This document shows positions 46,846-56,281 of a stretch of 64,000 bases of DNA, piece after piece. Positions within the stretch are counted from its first letter, which is position 1. Each line of letters opens with the position of its first letter. The notes under the pieces are model-generated. The model was given only the letters and a program-made list of their open reading frames with translations, was not told where the DNA came from and did not search any database. Position numbers and translations under genes: made by a program. Origin of the DNA: Bacillus sp. HNG (GTDB lineage Bacteria > Bacillota > Bacilli > Bacillales > Bacillaceae_L); the NCBI RefSeq assembly GCF_003400205.1, contig NZ_QUQV01000001.1, forward strand, positions 434,001 to 498,000. Direction: 5' to 3'.

Positions 46846-47847
46846 CTATTCATCTACTTTTGGATTGATATCCTCTAGTGTTTTACGTATTGTTCCTGAA
46901 ACATCTTTTTCAACCATCTCGTATGTTTGTCTTACTGCACTAAATATACCATTGGCATCTGAAGAACCATGTGCTTTGATTACAGGTGCATTTAAGCCGA
47001 ATAGTCCTGCTCCACCATATTCTGAGTAATCGAGCGTCTTTTTCAATACCTTTAATTCTGGCATTAAAAGTCCTGCCGCTATTTTACTCTTTAGATTGCT
47101 TGTAAAAGCTGTTTTTAGCATTTTAAACATAGAAAGAGCAGTACCCTCGATTGTTTTTAATGCTACATTTCCTGTAAATCCATCTGTAACAACAACATCT
47201 GCTACTCCGTCTAGTAAATCTCTGGCCTCTACATTTCCAACGAAATTGAGATTTGTAGCTTTGATTAATTCAAAAGCATGTTTGGTAAGATCATTTCCTT
47301 TTTTATCTTCCGTACCGACATTTAATAAACCCACTCTTGGATTCACCACTCCTCGAACCTTTTCCGAGTAGATTGATCCCATGATGGCATATTGAAGCAA
47401 GTGCTCAGGCTTGGCATCAACATTTGCGCCTACATCTAACATAAGAAAACCTTTTTTATCTAAAGTTGGGAGTGTAGGCGCTAATGCTGGACGGTCAATT
47501 CCTTCAATTCTACCAACGATAAAAAGTCCTGCCGTCATGAGAGCGCCCGTATTCCCAGCTGAAATACACGCATCAGCCCGGCCCTCACTTACTTCTTTCG
47601 CCATTAAGACCATGGATGCATTCTTTTTCCGTCTAACGGCTCGAACAGGTTCATCCGTACCTTCAATTACATCGGTTGTATGTATAATTGTAATCCTATC
47701 TTCTTCAGTTATGTATTGACGAATTTTTGCTTCATCACCAATTAGTGTTACTTCAAGGTCTTTAAAATGCTTTAATGCAGTCATTGTACCCTTAACAATT
47801 TCTTCTGGGGCATGATCTCCACCCATTGCATCTATCGCAAGTTTCAT
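46846..47847 (-). CDS. plsX: PlsX, acyl-ACP:phosphate acyltransferase
   Basis: A 333-residue Pls[19 protein letters not shown] at the N-terminus, [22 protein letters not shown] and [16 protein letters not shown]. It makes acyl-phosphate for PlsY, linking fatty acid and phospholipid synthesis. Controlled with the operon by FapR. Confidence 0.97.
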   Translation of the reverse strand: MKLAIDAMGGDHAPEEIVKGTMTALKHFKDLEVTLIGDEAKIRQYITEEDRITIIHTTDVIEGTDEPVRAVRRKKNASMVLMAKEVSEGRADACISAGNTGALMTAGLFIVGRIEGIDRPALAPTLPTLDKKGFLMLDVGANVDAKPEHLLQYAIMGSIYSEKVRGVVNPRVGLLNVGTEDKKGNDLTKHAFELIKATNLNFVGNVEARDLLDGVADVVVTDGFTGNVALKTIEGTALSMFKMLKTAFTSNLKSKIAAGLLMPELKVLKKTLDYSEYGGAGLFGLNAPVIKAHGSSDANGIFSAVRQTYEMVEKDVSGTIRKTLEDINPKVDE

Positions 47848-47902
47848 CTTGTATCATTCCTTTGTTTGCTATTAGGTAGTTGTCTACACGTATTGTTCTC
47901 TA

Positions 47903-48481
47903 TTATAAATCAGTTTTTACTTGTTTATTAGAACGATACATTGTAAATTCACCAGAAAATACGAGTTCGTTTCCAACATAACTATTTACATCTACGATTG
48001 TTCTATCTTTTTCCTGAGCACCCTTCACTTTTGCTTTCGCGACGACACGTTCCCCTACTTTTACCTGTCTCGTAAACCGAATGTTAGCTTTGGCAGTAAG
48101 CGCAAGTTCATCATTAATTACAGCTACCGCCAGTGAATTTGCTTGGGCAAAGAGATGGTGCCCACGAGCAATTTGGTTTCGTTTAAACACATGCTCATTT
48201 GTTACATCAAAGATTGAAATTGCACTTTGGTCTAGTTCAATATCTATAATTTCACCAATTACTTCTTCAATTGGCAAAGCTTTCACTTCATCATCTAGTT
48301 TTTTCTCAGCAACATTTTTGATTCGTTCACGAAGTTCAGGAATCGATAATTCCAATCGGTCCAAACGAATCGTTTGAACACTCACCTTAAATTTTTCAGC
48401 TAACTCTTCATCCGTAATAAAAGGATTTATTTCAATCGTTTCTTGAAGCAATTGCTGCCGTTCTTTTTTATTTCTTCTCAT
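47903..48481 (-). CDS. fapR: FapR, malonyl-CoA-responsive repressor of lipid synthesis
   Basis: A 192-residue regulator. The N-terminal DeoR-like helix-turn-helix ([33 protein letters not shown]) joins by a helix to a hot-dog domain ([22 protein letters not shown] ... [17 protein letters not shown]) that binds malonyl-CoA. It represses the operon it leads. I start at ATG 48481 ([12 protein letters not shown]); the frame from 48673 would cross the promoter and enter recG. The ribosome-binding site is poor. Confidence 0.96.
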   Translation of the reverse strand: MRRNKKERQQLLQETIEINPFITDEELAEKFKVSVQTIRLDRLELSIPELRERIKNVAEKKLDDEVKALPIEEVIGEIIDIELDQSAISIFDVTNEHVFKRNQIARGHHLFAQANSLAVAVINDELALTAKANIRFTRQVKVGERVVAKAKVKGAQEKDRTIVDVNSYVGNELVFSGEFTMYRSNKQVKTDL

Positions 48482-48501
48482 TAAAAATACACCGTCCGCA
48501 C

Positions 48502-48521
48502 TCTTATGACTAGGTACTAAT
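48502..48521 (-). promoter_or_regulatory. FapR operator
   Basis: ATTAGTACCTAGTCATAAGA on the minus strand is very close to the FapR site of B. subtilis (ATTAGTACCTAGTCTTAATT in my recollection). It begins four bases after the -10, so a bound repressor would cover the transcription start. This implies autoregulation of the fapR operon. Confidence 0.85.
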
Positions 48522-48525
48522 AGTA

Positions 48526-48554
48526 AGTATATAATTAAAAAAAGCAGATTGCAA
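48526..48554 (-). promoter_or_regulatory. Sigma-A promoter of the fapR-plsX-fabD-fabG-acpP operon
   Basis: Minus strand: -35 TTGCAA (48549-48554), 17-base spacer, -10 TATACT (48526-48531), followed by the FapR operator. Confidence 0.8.
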
Positions 48555-48594
48555 GAAAAAATATCCTTACAATCCACCCCTAAAAACAAATGGT

Positions 48595-50643
48595 TTAATC
48601 CAATTTTTCTCCATCTAAAATACCGGATTGCAACAAATCGTCCCGTAGGTGTTTGTATGAGGAATCCTCCCAAAACGCCTTCGAATTAATTAATTTCGCC
48701 GCATCATTTCGCGCCACCTCTAATGTGCGATAATCATGAACCATATCTGCTACCTTAAATTCAGGAACACCACTTTGTTTCCGACCGAAGAAGTCCCCAG
48801 GTCCACGAAGCTCCAAATCTTTTTCTGAAAGAACAAAACCATCGTTAGTTTCTGTCATGATCCGCATTCTTTCTTTCCCAACCTCAGATTTTGGATCCGC
48901 AAGAAGAATACAATAGGACTGTTCCTTACCTCTTCCGACACGTCCCCGCAATTGGTGTAGCTGTGAAAGACCGAAACGTTCAGCATCATAAATCACCATC
49001 AATGTCGCATTTGGGACGTTCACACCTACCTCAACTACTGTTGTGGATACGAGAATTTGAACTTCATTTTCACTAAATTGTCTCATTACATCTTCTTTTT
49101 CATCTGCTGCCAATCGACCATGCATTAAGCCAACTTTTGCCTTGTTTTGAAAATGAAAGGAGAGCATCGTATGAACATCTATCGCATTTTGAACGTCCAA
49201 CTTATCAGATTCCTCGATCAGCGGACAAATGACATAGGCTTGTCTGCCTTTAGCCAACTCTTTTTCAATAAATACCAAAATCCGCTCAAGCATCTCATGC
49301 TTCACCCAATACGTTTCAATCTTCTTCCGTCCTGCTGGCATTTCGTCGATTACCGAAACATCCATCTCACCAAAAACAGTAATGGCAAGTGTTCTTGGGA
49401 TTGGGGTTGCAGTCATAAAAAGGACATCGGGATTTTCGCCTTTTTCCCTTAAAATCCTCCGTTGCTCAACACCAAAGCGGTGCTGTTCATCTGTTATGAC
49501 GAGCCCAAGCTTATGGAAATTGACTTCATCCTGGATAAGCGCATGTGTACCTACTAATATATGAATATCACCTGATTCTAGCTGTTCAAGGATTTCTCTT
49601 CTTCGTTTACCTTTAACAGAACTTGTTAACAGTTGAATATTTAACCCGTAATCTGAGAAAAGCTCAACAAGTGACTGGGCATGCTGTTCAGCTAAAATTT
49701 CCGTTGGGACCATTAATGCTCCCTGATAACCCGAAAGAATAGCAGCATATAAGGAGATGGCTGCTACAACCGTTTTTCCTGAACCAACATCACCTTGAAG
49801 TAATCGATTCATTCGATACGGGGAGCGCAGGTCATTCATAATCTCAGTAACAACTCGATTTTGGGCATTTGTTAATGGGAATGGCAACCTATTCATAAAA
49901 TCTTCTAGTTTATCGGTTTGAAACTCCATGGCTGAACCGGCCGTTTGTTCTCGCTCAAACTTCCTTAATGCTTGCATTTTCAGTTGAAAAAGCAGAAATT
50001 CTTCGTACACAAAACGACGTCTCGCTTGTTTTAAATCCTGATGACTAGTTGGATGATGCATAATTTTAATTGCATCCTTCTTTGGTAAAAGCCGATATGC
50101 CGTTAATAATTGTTCAGGAAGATTATCCTCAATTTGGTCGCCAAACTGCTCGAGGGCAATCGCAATAAAACGCTTCATTCCTTTTATCGTGATTTTTCCT
50201 TTAATTGAATACACAGGCTCTATGCGGTTATCTTTTATCATCGGACCAAAAACAATCTCACTGACAGTTATGGTTTGCCGATGCTGATCCCATTTTCCTG
50301 TAATCGTTACAGTATCGTTTAACGAGATTTTGTTTTTATAATACGGGCGATTGAAACAGGTCGCTGTTATTAAATAGCGACCTACTAAGACCCTAAAGGT
50401 TAAGCGAGATCGTTTACGATTATAATAGGTTAACAGCGGTTCACTATGAACCTTACCCTCAATCGTAATTTTCTCCTCATGCTTGACCTCGGCAAGGTCT
50501 CGCAAACTATAATCTTCAAATCGATATGGAAAGTATAAAAGTAGGTCAAAAATAGTGAAAATGTGCATCTCATTAAGCTGTAAACCTGTCTCTTCACCGA
50601 TTCCTTTAATTTCAGTAACAGGCTGCTGTAAATGACTATTCAC
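48595..50643 (-). CDS. recG: RecG, ATP-dependent branch-migration helicase
   Basis: A 682-residue RecG, the same length as in B. subtilis. N-terminal wedge/OB domain (about 1-250), then SF2 helicase motifs: [12 protein letters not shown] (Walker A), DEQHRFG (DEAH box variant), TATPIPRTL, and [11 protein letters not shown]. It reverses stalled forks and processes Holliday junctions. The start overlaps the sdaAA stop by eight bases. Confidence 0.98.
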   Translation of the reverse strand: MNSHLQQPVTEIKGIGEETGLQLNEMHIFTIFDLLLYFPYRFEDYSLRDLAEVKHEEKITIEGKVHSEPLLTYYNRKRSRLTFRVLVGRYLITATCFNRPYYKNKISLNDTVTITGKWDQHRQTITVSEIVFGPMIKDNRIEPVYSIKGKITIKGMKRFIAIALEQFGDQIEDNLPEQLLTAYRLLPKKDAIKIMHHPTSHQDLKQARRRFVYEEFLLFQLKMQALRKFEREQTAGSAMEFQTDKLEDFMNRLPFPLTNAQNRVVTEIMNDLRSPYRMNRLLQGDVGSGKTVVAAISLYAAILSGYQGALMVPTEILAEQHAQSLVELFSDYGLNIQLLTSSVKGKRRREILEQLESGDIHILVGTHALIQDEVNFHKLGLVITDEQHRFGVEQRRILREKGENPDVLFMTATPIPRTLAITVFGEMDVSVIDEMPAGRKKIETYWVKHEMLERILVFIEKELAKGRQAYVICPLIEESDKLDVQNAIDVHTMLSFHFQNKAKVGLMHGRLAADEKEDVMRQFSENEVQILVSTTVVEVGVNVPNATLMVIYDAERFGLSQLHQLRGRVGRGKEQSYCILLADPKSEVGKERMRIMTETNDGFVLSEKDLELRGPGDFFGRKQSGVPEFKVADMVHDYRTLEVARNDAAKLINSKAFWEDSSYKHLRDDLLQSGILDGEKLD

Positions 50644-51523
50644 TTTTGTTTAGCGAAATCCCAAAGATCTTTGCCTCAAGTGCACGACCTGTTGGGGTTG
50701 CCGCTAGCCCTCCCCGCGCTGTTTCTTTTAACGCCGTCGGCATTGTTTGACCTATTCTATACATTGCATCGATTACTTCATCACATGGGATACGACTTGT
50801 AACACCTGCTAATGCCATATCTGCAGCCACCATCGCATTTGCTGCTCCCATTGCATTACGCTTCACACACGGCACTTCGACAAGCCCAGCAACTGGGTCA
50901 CAGACAAGTCCAAGCATGTTTTTTAACGTAATTGCCATTGCTTCAGCAGATTGTTGTGGAGTTCCACCTGCCATTTCAACGATTGCTGCTGCAGCCATTC
51001 CAGCAGCAGAACCAACTTCCGCTTGGCATCCACCTGCAGCACCTGAAATCGAAGCGTTGTTTGCAACAACAAATCCAAAAGCTCCAGCAGTAAATAAAAA
51101 CTGAACCATTTGCTCTTTTGTCGGATTCAATTTATCCTTTACAGCAAATAAAGTCCCTGGCACTACACCAGCAGAACCAGCAGTAGGTGTTGCACAAATC
51201 GTTCCCATTGCAGCATTGACTTCATTTGTTGCAACAGCCTTACTGACAGCATCTAAAACTGTTTTACCAGTTAAAAAGTTTCCTTTTTTTATATAATCTT
51301 GTAAGAGAACCGCATCTCCACCTGTTAAACCAGAATGGGATGAAACACCGGCTAACCCTCTTTCAACAGCTTTTTCCATTACTTCTAAATTACGTTCCAT
51401 TTGAGCAATGATTTCTTCACGGGTTTTTCCTGTTACTTCAACCTCTTGTTCAATCATCACATCTGCTATTTTCATATTTTTAGTAGTAGCAAGTTCTACT
51501 AACTCAGCAACATTACGAAACAT
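50636..51523 (-). CDS. sdaAA: SdaAA, L-serine dehydratase alpha subunit
   Basis: A 295-residue iron-sulfur subunit. Three cysteines expected to ligand the [4Fe-4S] cluster appear in AAGGCQAEVGSA, GLVCDPVAG and VEVPCVKRNA; SSHSGLTGGDA and TPTAGSAG are family motifs. It deaminates serine to pyruvate with SdaAB. Normally sdaAB-sdaAA are close together; here a 121-base repeat element lies between them. Confidence 0.97.
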   Translation of the reverse strand: MFRNVAELVELATTKNMKIADVMIEQEVEVTGKTREEIIAQMERNLEVMEKAVERGLAGVSSHSGLTGGDAVLLQDYIKKGNFLTGKTVLDAVSKAVATNEVNAAMGTICATPTAGSAGVVPGTLFAVKDKLNPTKEQMVQFLFTAGAFGFVVANNASISGAAGGCQAEVGSAAGMAAAAIVEMAGGTPQQSAEAMAITLKNMLGLVCDPVAGLVEVPCVKRNAMGAANAMVAADMALAGVTSRIPCDEVIDAMYRIGQTMPTALKETARGGLAATPTGRALEAKIFGISLNKSE

Positions 51524-51539
51524 ATAAAAACCTCCTGTC

Positions 51540-51660
51540 AGAAAAGTGCAAGGTGCGCAGTTTTAGGCGACAAGCATAAGACAAGCGCTGACAGAAGGTC
51601 ATTTTACCTTCCGAAGCGATTGGCTTAGACCCGTGAGCCATTGGCGCTTGGAGCTAGACA
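51540..51660 (-). repeat. Repeat element E (type I lacking the core) between sdaAB and sdaAA
   Basis: On the minus strand it starts TGTCTAGC and ends TTTTCT like element C. Its first 90 or so bases match element F except at a handful of positions, including the hairpin GAAGGT/ACCTTC. The double-hairpin core present in C and F is absent: after TTATGCTTG the sequence goes directly to the terminal part. No gene. Confidence 0.82.
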
Positions 51661-51692
51661 TGAATAACGTGTAAACGTTTAATAAATGATGC

Positions 51693-52355
51693 TTATTCGA
51701 CAATTTTAGTTACCTTTAAGATATTGGGTAAAGTAGAAAGTTCATCTAAAACATGCTCGTCGATGTTTTGATCCACTTCAATTGTCATAAGAGCTTGCAT
51801 TCCTTTTTCTTTCCGTGCCACTTCCATATGTCCAATATTGATGGCATATTTCGCAAGCACATTCGCAACACCAGCAATTGCACCATAACGGTCATTGTGA
51901 ACAACAAGTATAGCTGGATGATTTCCAGATAAACGAAGCTGAAACCCGTTCAACTCAGTAATTTCAATTTTTCCTCCACCTATAGAAATACCAACAAGCT
52001 CCAATTCCCCTTCATCATCACCGATAGAAACTCGTGCGGTATTAGGGTGTTCTGGTATAGCTTCCTCTTCAACAAACTTTATCTGAATACCTGCCTCTTT
52101 TGCAATTTCCAATGAGGTTTTAATTCTTTCGTCGAATGTGTCAAAATCAAGCAAACCACCAATGATTGCAACATCTGTCCCGTGACCTTTATAGGTTTCG
52201 GCAAATGATCCATAGAAGGAAATGTTCGCCCATTTTGGTTCACGACCAAACAAGCTTCTAGCAACCCTCCCGATACGAGCTGCCCCTGCTGTATGTGAGC
52301 TTGAAGGACCAATCATAACCGGACCAATAATATCAAAAACACTTCTAAACTTCAT
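51693..52355 (-). CDS. sdaAB: SdaAB, L-serine dehydratase beta subunit
   Basis: A 220-residue subunit: MKFRSVFDIIGPVMIGPSSSHTAGAARIGR (SSSHT serine-binding motif) in the N-terminal domain and a C-terminal ACT domain (ILVVHNDRYGAIAGVANVLAKYAINIGHMEVARKEKG). Partner of SdaAA. No convincing promoter found upstream, where repeat D lies. Confidence 0.96.
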   Translation of the reverse strand: MKFRSVFDIIGPVMIGPSSSHTAGAARIGRVARSLFGREPKWANISFYGSFAETYKGHGTDVAIIGGLLDFDTFDERIKTSLEIAKEAGIQIKFVEEEAIPEHPNTARVSIGDDEGELELVGISIGGGKIEITELNGFQLRLSGNHPAILVVHNDRYGAIAGVANVLAKYAINIGHMEVARKEKGMQALMTIEVDQNIDEHVLDELSTLPNILKVTKIVE

Positions 52356-52387
52356 CTACTCTCCCCCTTACTTACTTAATCAAATAT

Positions 52388-52528
52388 GCCTCGGCGTATT
52401 TGCGCCCAGATTTTTAGGCCCACAGGAAGTGGGTCATAAAGACGTTGCCACAGGAAGTGGCGTACTTAGTCTTTGAGCTTACTGCTCGAAAAACTTCCTT
52501 TAAAAAATCTGTGGCATCCGCCGGAGGC
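52388..52528. repeat. Repeat element D (type III) between fakA and sdaAB
   Basis: A 141-base element with inverted ends GCCTCGGCG (52388) and CGCCGGAGGC (52519-52528), plus inner CAGATTTTT/AAAAAATCTG. Core: hairpin CCCAC-AGGAA-GTGGG (52419-52433), then AAAGAC (52438-52443) pairing with GTCTTT (52469-52474) around GCCAC-AGGAA-GTGGC (52447-52461). Its ends differ from types I and II but the core has the same plan. Confidence 0.83.
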
Positions 52529-52530
52529 TT

Positions 52531-52570
52531 AACAATATACAGTCAGATTTTTATCTGACAGTATATTGTT
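52531..52570. repeat. 40-base near-perfect hairpin next to element D
   Basis: Arms of 18 bases, AACAATATACAGTCAGAT (52531-52548) and ATCTGACAGTATATTGTT (52553-52570), with one internal A-A mismatch and a TTTT loop. It has no T tract on either side. It begins two bases after element D. Could be an operator, an mRNA-stabilising hairpin of sdaAB or part of a larger composite repeat. Confidence 0.8.
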
Positions 52571-52657
52571 ATATGGAGTAAGGCAAAACTATGTTCCTAC
52601 ATATTACTCTATTTGTCTCTGACTTTTTTATCTACAGGAAATTCTCCCCAGACATTG

Positions 52658-52685
52658 AAATAGAAGGGATAAATCCCTTCTATTT
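52658..52685 (-). terminator. Probable terminator after fakA
   Basis: AAATAGAAGGGAT (52658-52670) with ATCCCTTCTATTT (52673-52685), 13-bp stem, two-base minimal loop, eight bases after the fakA stop. T residues are within the stem only. Confidence 0.6.
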
Positions 52686-52692
52686 TGTAACT

Positions 52693-54375
52693 TTATTCAA
52701 CTGAGAAAATAAATGCGTAAAGTGGTTGCTCACCATTATGTGCTTCAACTTCTATGTCCTCATATTCTTCTTCAAGATATTGGACAATTGCATTTACCTC
52801 ATCCTCTGAAGCGTCCTGACCATAAATAATCGTTACAATTTCATCGTCATCAGCAGAAATAATCTTTGCTAAAAGGTCTTTTGCAGCTTTTAATTTATCC
52901 TTGTCGGTAACAACAATTTTTCCATCTGCAATTCCCATGAAATCATCTTTAGCAATGTCGATTCCATCGATATTGGTATCACGTACTGCATATGTGATTT
53001 GACCAGTCTTTACATTGCTTAATGCACTTGTCATAGTTTCTTTATTTGCATCTAATTCACCTGATGGGTTAAATGCAAGTAATGCAGACATCCCTTGAGG
53101 CACAGTTCGTGAAGGAACAACGATCACATTTCCTTCTACAACAGAAGCTGCCTGTTCAGCTGCCATAATAATATTTTTGTTATTCGGCAGAAGGATAAAG
53201 TTTTCCGCATGTACTGATTCCATTGCTTTTACAAAATCCTCAGTACTTGGATTCATCGTTTGGCCACCCTCAATTACAACATGTGCACCGATACTCTTAA
53301 ATAACTCAGTAATTCCCGTACCCATGGCAACAGTGATGATCGCAAATTTCTCTTTTTCTTTGTTACGTTTCTCCTGCACTGGAGCATGTGCTTCATCTTC
53401 ATTTAGAATAGCTGTATGCTGCTCGCGCATATTTTCTATCTTCATTTTGATTAAGCTTCCATAACGTTGACCATAGGATAAAACCTCACCAGGCTGCTCG
53501 GAATGGATATGTACTTTCACAATATCATCATCAGAGATTACTAATAATGAATCACCAAGACGACTTAAATCATTTCGGAACTGTTCTTCAGAAAATGGAT
53601 GTTTGCTCGTTTTTTCCTGTTCAAACTTCACCATAAATTCTGTACAGTAACCAAATACGATATCCTCGGTATTCATATGACTTTGAACACTTTTATGATG
53701 TTCTGCATTGACAAGTTCATTCATTGATGGTGATGCAATTGACATGTTCTCAATTGTTTCACCTTTTAGCTCTGATAGGAATCCTTCGTAAACAAGTACT
53801 AAACCTTGTCCACCACTATCAACAACCCCAACTTCCTTCAATACAGGTAATAGATCAGGTGTACGATTTAATGACGCCTTTGCTTCTTTTAAAAGTTCGT
53901 CCATTACAACAAGGATATCAGACTCGTTATCTGCAACAGCAACCGCACGTTTAGCAGCATCTTTTGCAACTGTTAATATCGTTCCTTCAACAGGCTTCAT
54001 AACAGCCTTATATGCTGTTTCCACGCCCATCTCAAATGCGTGGGCAAATTCAGCAGCATTTAACGTTTCCTTTTGTTCGATAGCCTTGGAAAAGCCTCTG
54101 AAAAGCTGAGATAGAATAACCCCAGAGTTACCACGGGCACCCATTAATAATCCTCGTGCTAATGATGCACCGACTTTACCAATATGTGGGGTAACATTAT
54201 TTTTTACTTCTTTTGCACCAGATGTCATGGAAAGATTCATATTCGTTCCGGTATCACCATCTGGAACAGGGAAAACGTTAAGGGCATCTACCATTTTTGC
54301 GTTATTAGATAAATGAGTAGCTCCTAATAACACCATTTTTGCAAAACGTTTTCCATCTAATGTAGTAATTGACAC
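52693..54375 (-). CDS. fakA: FakA (YloV), fatty acid kinase ATP-binding subunit
   Basis: A 560-residue protein with an N-terminal DhaL-type kinase domain (NVFPVPDGDTGTNMNLSM at about 30-47; LMGARGNSGVILSQL), a middle domain and a C-terminal DegV-related domain. FakA phosphorylates exogenous fatty acids presented by FakB, feeding PlsX/PlsY. Earlier annotations call it a dihydroxyacetone kinase-like protein. 16 bases after yloU. Confidence 0.95.
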   Translation of the reverse strand: MSITTLDGKRFAKMVLLGATHLSNNAKMVDALNVFPVPDGDTGTNMNLSMTSGAKEVKNNVTPHIGKVGASLARGLLMGARGNSGVILSQLFRGFSKAIEQKETLNAAEFAHAFEMGVETAYKAVMKPVEGTILTVAKDAAKRAVAVADNESDILVVMDELLKEAKASLNRTPDLLPVLKEVGVVDSGGQGLVLVYEGFLSELKGETIENMSIASPSMNELVNAEHHKSVQSHMNTEDIVFGYCTEFMVKFEQEKTSKHPFSEEQFRNDLSRLGDSLLVISDDDIVKVHIHSEQPGEVLSYGQRYGSLIKMKIENMREQHTAILNEDEAHAPVQEKRNKEKEKFAIITVAMGTGITELFKSIGAHVVIEGGQTMNPSTEDFVKAMESVHAENFILLPNNKNIIMAAEQAASVVEGNVIVVPSRTVPQGMSALLAFNPSGELDANKETMTSALSNVKTGQITYAVRDTNIDGIDIAKDDFMGIADGKIVVTDKDKLKAAKDLLAKIISADDDEIVTIIYGQDASEDEVNAIVQYLEEEYEDIEVEAHNGEQPLYAFIFSVE

Positions 54376-54391
54376 TCAATTTTCCTCCTCT

Positions 54392-54754
54392 TTATGGGTT
54401 CGTTACACGAACTCCTTGCACGTAAATATTAACCGAGCTTACAGCAAGTCCTACTGTTTGGTCTAATGTATATTTCACCTTAGATTGAACATTGTGGGCA
54501 ACCTCAGAAATTTTCGTGCCATAACTTACAATTATGTACATGTCGATATGCACTTCATCATTTTCTTGACGAACAACAATACCACGGGCAAAATTTTCTT
54601 TTCGTAAAAGCTCAGAGATACCATCTTTAATTTGCTTTCTAGACGCCATTCCGACGATCCCGTAACAATCGATAGCAGCTCCACCAGCAACCGTTGCAAT
54701 TACATCGTTTGATATATCAATTTGTCCGTACTTTGTTTTTAATTCGATGGACAT
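54392..54754 (-). CDS. yloU: YloU, Asp23/Gls24 family protein
   Basis: A 120-residue Asp23-family protein: GQIDISNDVIATVAGGAAIDCYGIVGMASRKQIKDG, VHIDMYIIVSYGTKISEVAHNVQSKVKYTLDQTVGL. Family members associate with membranes or envelope stress responses in Gram-positives; the specific role is not known. First gene of yloU-fakA, divergent from rpmB. Confidence 0.93.
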   Translation of the reverse strand: MSIELKTKYGQIDISNDVIATVAGGAAIDCYGIVGMASRKQIKDGISELLRKENFARGIVVRQENDEVHIDMYIIVSYGTKISEVAHNVQSKVKYTLDQTVGLAVSSVNIYVQGVRVTNP

Positions 54755-54800
54755 GAGAGACTCCCCCTTTATAATTGTTCACCTTGGCTACAGTCATTTT

Positions 54801-54828
54801 ACTATAATATCGCATATTTTAAAAGTAA
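54801..54828 (-). promoter_or_regulatory. Possible promoter of yloU-fakA
   Basis: Minus strand: -10 TATAGT (54801-54806) with a weak -35 TTACTT (54823-54828), spacer 16. Apart from this and the rpmB promoter, the 272-base yloU-rpmB gap shows no other structure. Confidence 0.35.
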
Positions 54829-54930
54829 TTCATCAGGTTCTATTTTGGATTCATTATCATTTAGTATATAACTTTTAATAATTTCTATGTCTTGACAAGT
54901 ATTTTTCCTTTAAACCCTGGTTATGAAGTA

Positions 54931-54959
54931 TTGCAATATCCCATTAGTTATGATAAATT
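54931..54959 (+). promoter_or_regulatory. Promoter of rpmB
   Basis: Plus strand: -35 TTGCAA (54931-54936), 17-base spacer ending TGA, -10 TAAATT (54954-54959), giving an extended -10 (TG-A-TAAATT). It precedes rpmB by about 70 bases. Confidence 0.5.
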
Positions 54960-55026
54960 ATATAAGTATTTCTATGAAGAAAGCGATATGTTTGATTGTT
55001 GCTGTGCAAGTTAGGAGGGAAATAGA

Positions 55027-55215
55027 ATGGCACGTAAATGTGTAATCACTGGTAGAAAAACTACTACTGGTAATGCTCGTTCCCATGCAATGAACGCTTC
55101 AAAACGTAAATGGGGAGCTAACCTACAAAAAGTTCGTATTTTAGTTGATGGTAAACCAAAACGCGTATATGTTTCTGCAAGAGCATTAAAATCTGGTAAA
55201 GTAGAACGCGTGTAA
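55027..55215 (+). CDS. rpmB: Ribosomal protein L28 (bL28)
   Basis: A 62-residue L28 ([24 protein letters not shown], then [17 protein letters not shown]). Only one of the zinc-ligand cysteines of the C+ form is present, so this is the C- form. The only plus-strand gene found in the window. Strong AGGAGG ribosome-binding site. Confidence 0.98.
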   Translation: MARKCVITGRKTTTGNARSHAMNASKRKWGANLQKVRILVDGKPKRVYVSARALKSGKVERV

Positions 55216-55227
55216 TAAAGAAACGCA

Positions 55228-55254
55228 TTAGCTCTTACAATTTGTAAGAGCTAA
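55228..55254 (+). repeat. 13-bp hairpin after rpmB
   Basis: TTAGCTCTTACAA (55228-55240) with TTGTAAGAGCTAA (55242-55254); one unpaired base at the centre, so the real loop is larger. No T tract follows; the true terminator is 11 bases further on. It may stabilise the rpmB 3' end. Confidence 0.6.
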
Positions 55255-55264
55255 AAATTCGCAC

Positions 55265-55295
55265 AAAAAAAGCACCTATGGACGGTGCTTTTTTT
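55265..55295. terminator. Bidirectional terminator between rpmB and spoVM
   Basis: AGCACC (55271-55276) and GGTGCT (55284-55289), flanked by A and T runs on both sides, so it can end rpmB (plus) and spoVM (minus) transcripts. It reaches the spoVM stop codon. Confidence 0.85.
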
Positions 55296-55374
55296 ATCCT
55301 TTTTTAAAAGATCCTAACATCGCACGGACGATACCGCCTAAGAACTTTGGTAACTTAATTGTATAAAATTTCAT
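55294..55374 (-). CDS. spoVM: SpoVM, 26-residue spore coat anchoring peptide
   Basis: A very short gene: MKFYTIKLPKFLGGIVRAML followed by GSFKKG. It is nearly identical to B. subtilis SpoVM, an amphipathic helix that recognises the convex forespore membrane and anchors SpoIVA. Strong GAGGAGGG ribosome-binding site. It shows the organism is a spore former. In B. subtilis it is transcribed in the mother cell by sigma-E; I could not find a good sigma-E promoter. A 62-codon frame overlapping it at 55355-55543 is spurious. Confidence 0.97.
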   Translation of the reverse strand: MKFYTIKLPKFLGGIVRAMLGSFKKG

Positions 55375-55603
55375 ACTTTCCCTCCTCAATGCAATATCCA
55401 CGTACTTTCTTTGAATTCACACGGTCTACCTTATTAATAATATTCAAATGAAAAAAAATAGTACCATAGTACATATAAATAAAAGCAATTTCATGGAAAC
55501 CTCTTAAAACATTCTTATGCCTTATAGATGAAAAAAAGTACAATTCAATTGAAGATTATTACAAAACATCGTTCTCACTTAGAAGTAATATGCAAGAAAG
55601 CAT

Positions 55604-55633
55604 AAAAAAAGAGCAGAAATTTCTGCTCTTTTT
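55604..55633 (-). terminator. Terminator at the rpe stop
   Basis: A perfect 28-base palindrome with 14-base arms, AAAAAGAGCAGAAA (55606-55619) and its complement (55620-55633), overlapping the rpe stop codon. A and T runs make it work in both directions. Between it and spoVM lie about 230 AT-rich bases without a gene; thiN is normally here. Confidence 0.85.
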
Positions 55634-56279
55634 ACAAACTACGAATTTTTTCAATTGCTGCCTTCCGATCTTCTTCATTATAAATAGCTGATCCGGCAAC
55701 CAATACATTTGCACCAGCATTCACACAAAGTCTTGCCGTTTCTTGATTGACTCCTCCATCAACTTCGATTTCAACATTCAAATTCTTTTGTTTTACCATC
55801 TGTGCAACTTCCTCAATTTTAGGAAGGACAGAATGGATGAATTTTTGCCCACCAAATCCAGGATTCACTGTCATTAACAACACTAAATCAATATCCTCAA
55901 TCACATGCTTAATCGAATCGACTGGAGTGGCTGGGTTTAAAACGACACCTGCCTTTACACCATGAGATTTGATTAGCTGGATGGTACGATGTAGATGTGG
56001 ACATGCCTCAACATGAACCGTTAAAAAGTCGGCCCCTGCTTTTGCAAAAGCAGGAATATATTGGTCAGGATTTTCAATCATCAAATGAACATCTAATGGC
56101 AATTTAGTAATAGGTCTAATCGCTTCTACGATGAGTGGACCGATTGTAATATTTGGAACAAAATGACCATCCATGACATCTACATGAATATAGTCTGCTC
56201 CTCCATTTTCAACATCCCTGATCTCTTCTCCAAGCTTTGCAAAATCTGCTGAAAGAATGGATGGTGCAATTTTAATCAT
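55632..56279 (-). CDS. rpe: Rpe, ribulose-phosphate 3-epimerase
   Basis: A 215-residue TIM barrel: [58 protein letters not shown]. The catalytic Asp pair and metal-binding His are in these motifs. It interconverts ribulose-5-P and xylulose-5-P in the pentose phosphate pathway. Two bases after rsgA. Confidence 0.97.
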   Translation of the reverse strand: MIKIAPSILSADFAKLGEEIRDVENGGADYIHVDVMDGHFVPNITIGPLIVEAIRPITKLPLDVHLMIENPDQYIPAFAKAGADFLTVHVEACPHLHRTIQLIKSHGVKAGVVLNPATPVDSIKHVIEDIDLVLLMTVNPGFGGQKFIHSVLPKIEEVAQMVKQKNLNVEIEVDGGVNQETARLCVNAGANVLVAGSAIYNEEDRKAAIEKIRSL

Positions 56280-56281
56280 GA

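Noticed and set aside
55355-55543. 62-codon minus-strand frame overlapping spoVM
   Set aside because: It is out of frame with spoVM, lacks a ribosome-binding site and resembles no known protein. It does not encode ThiN.
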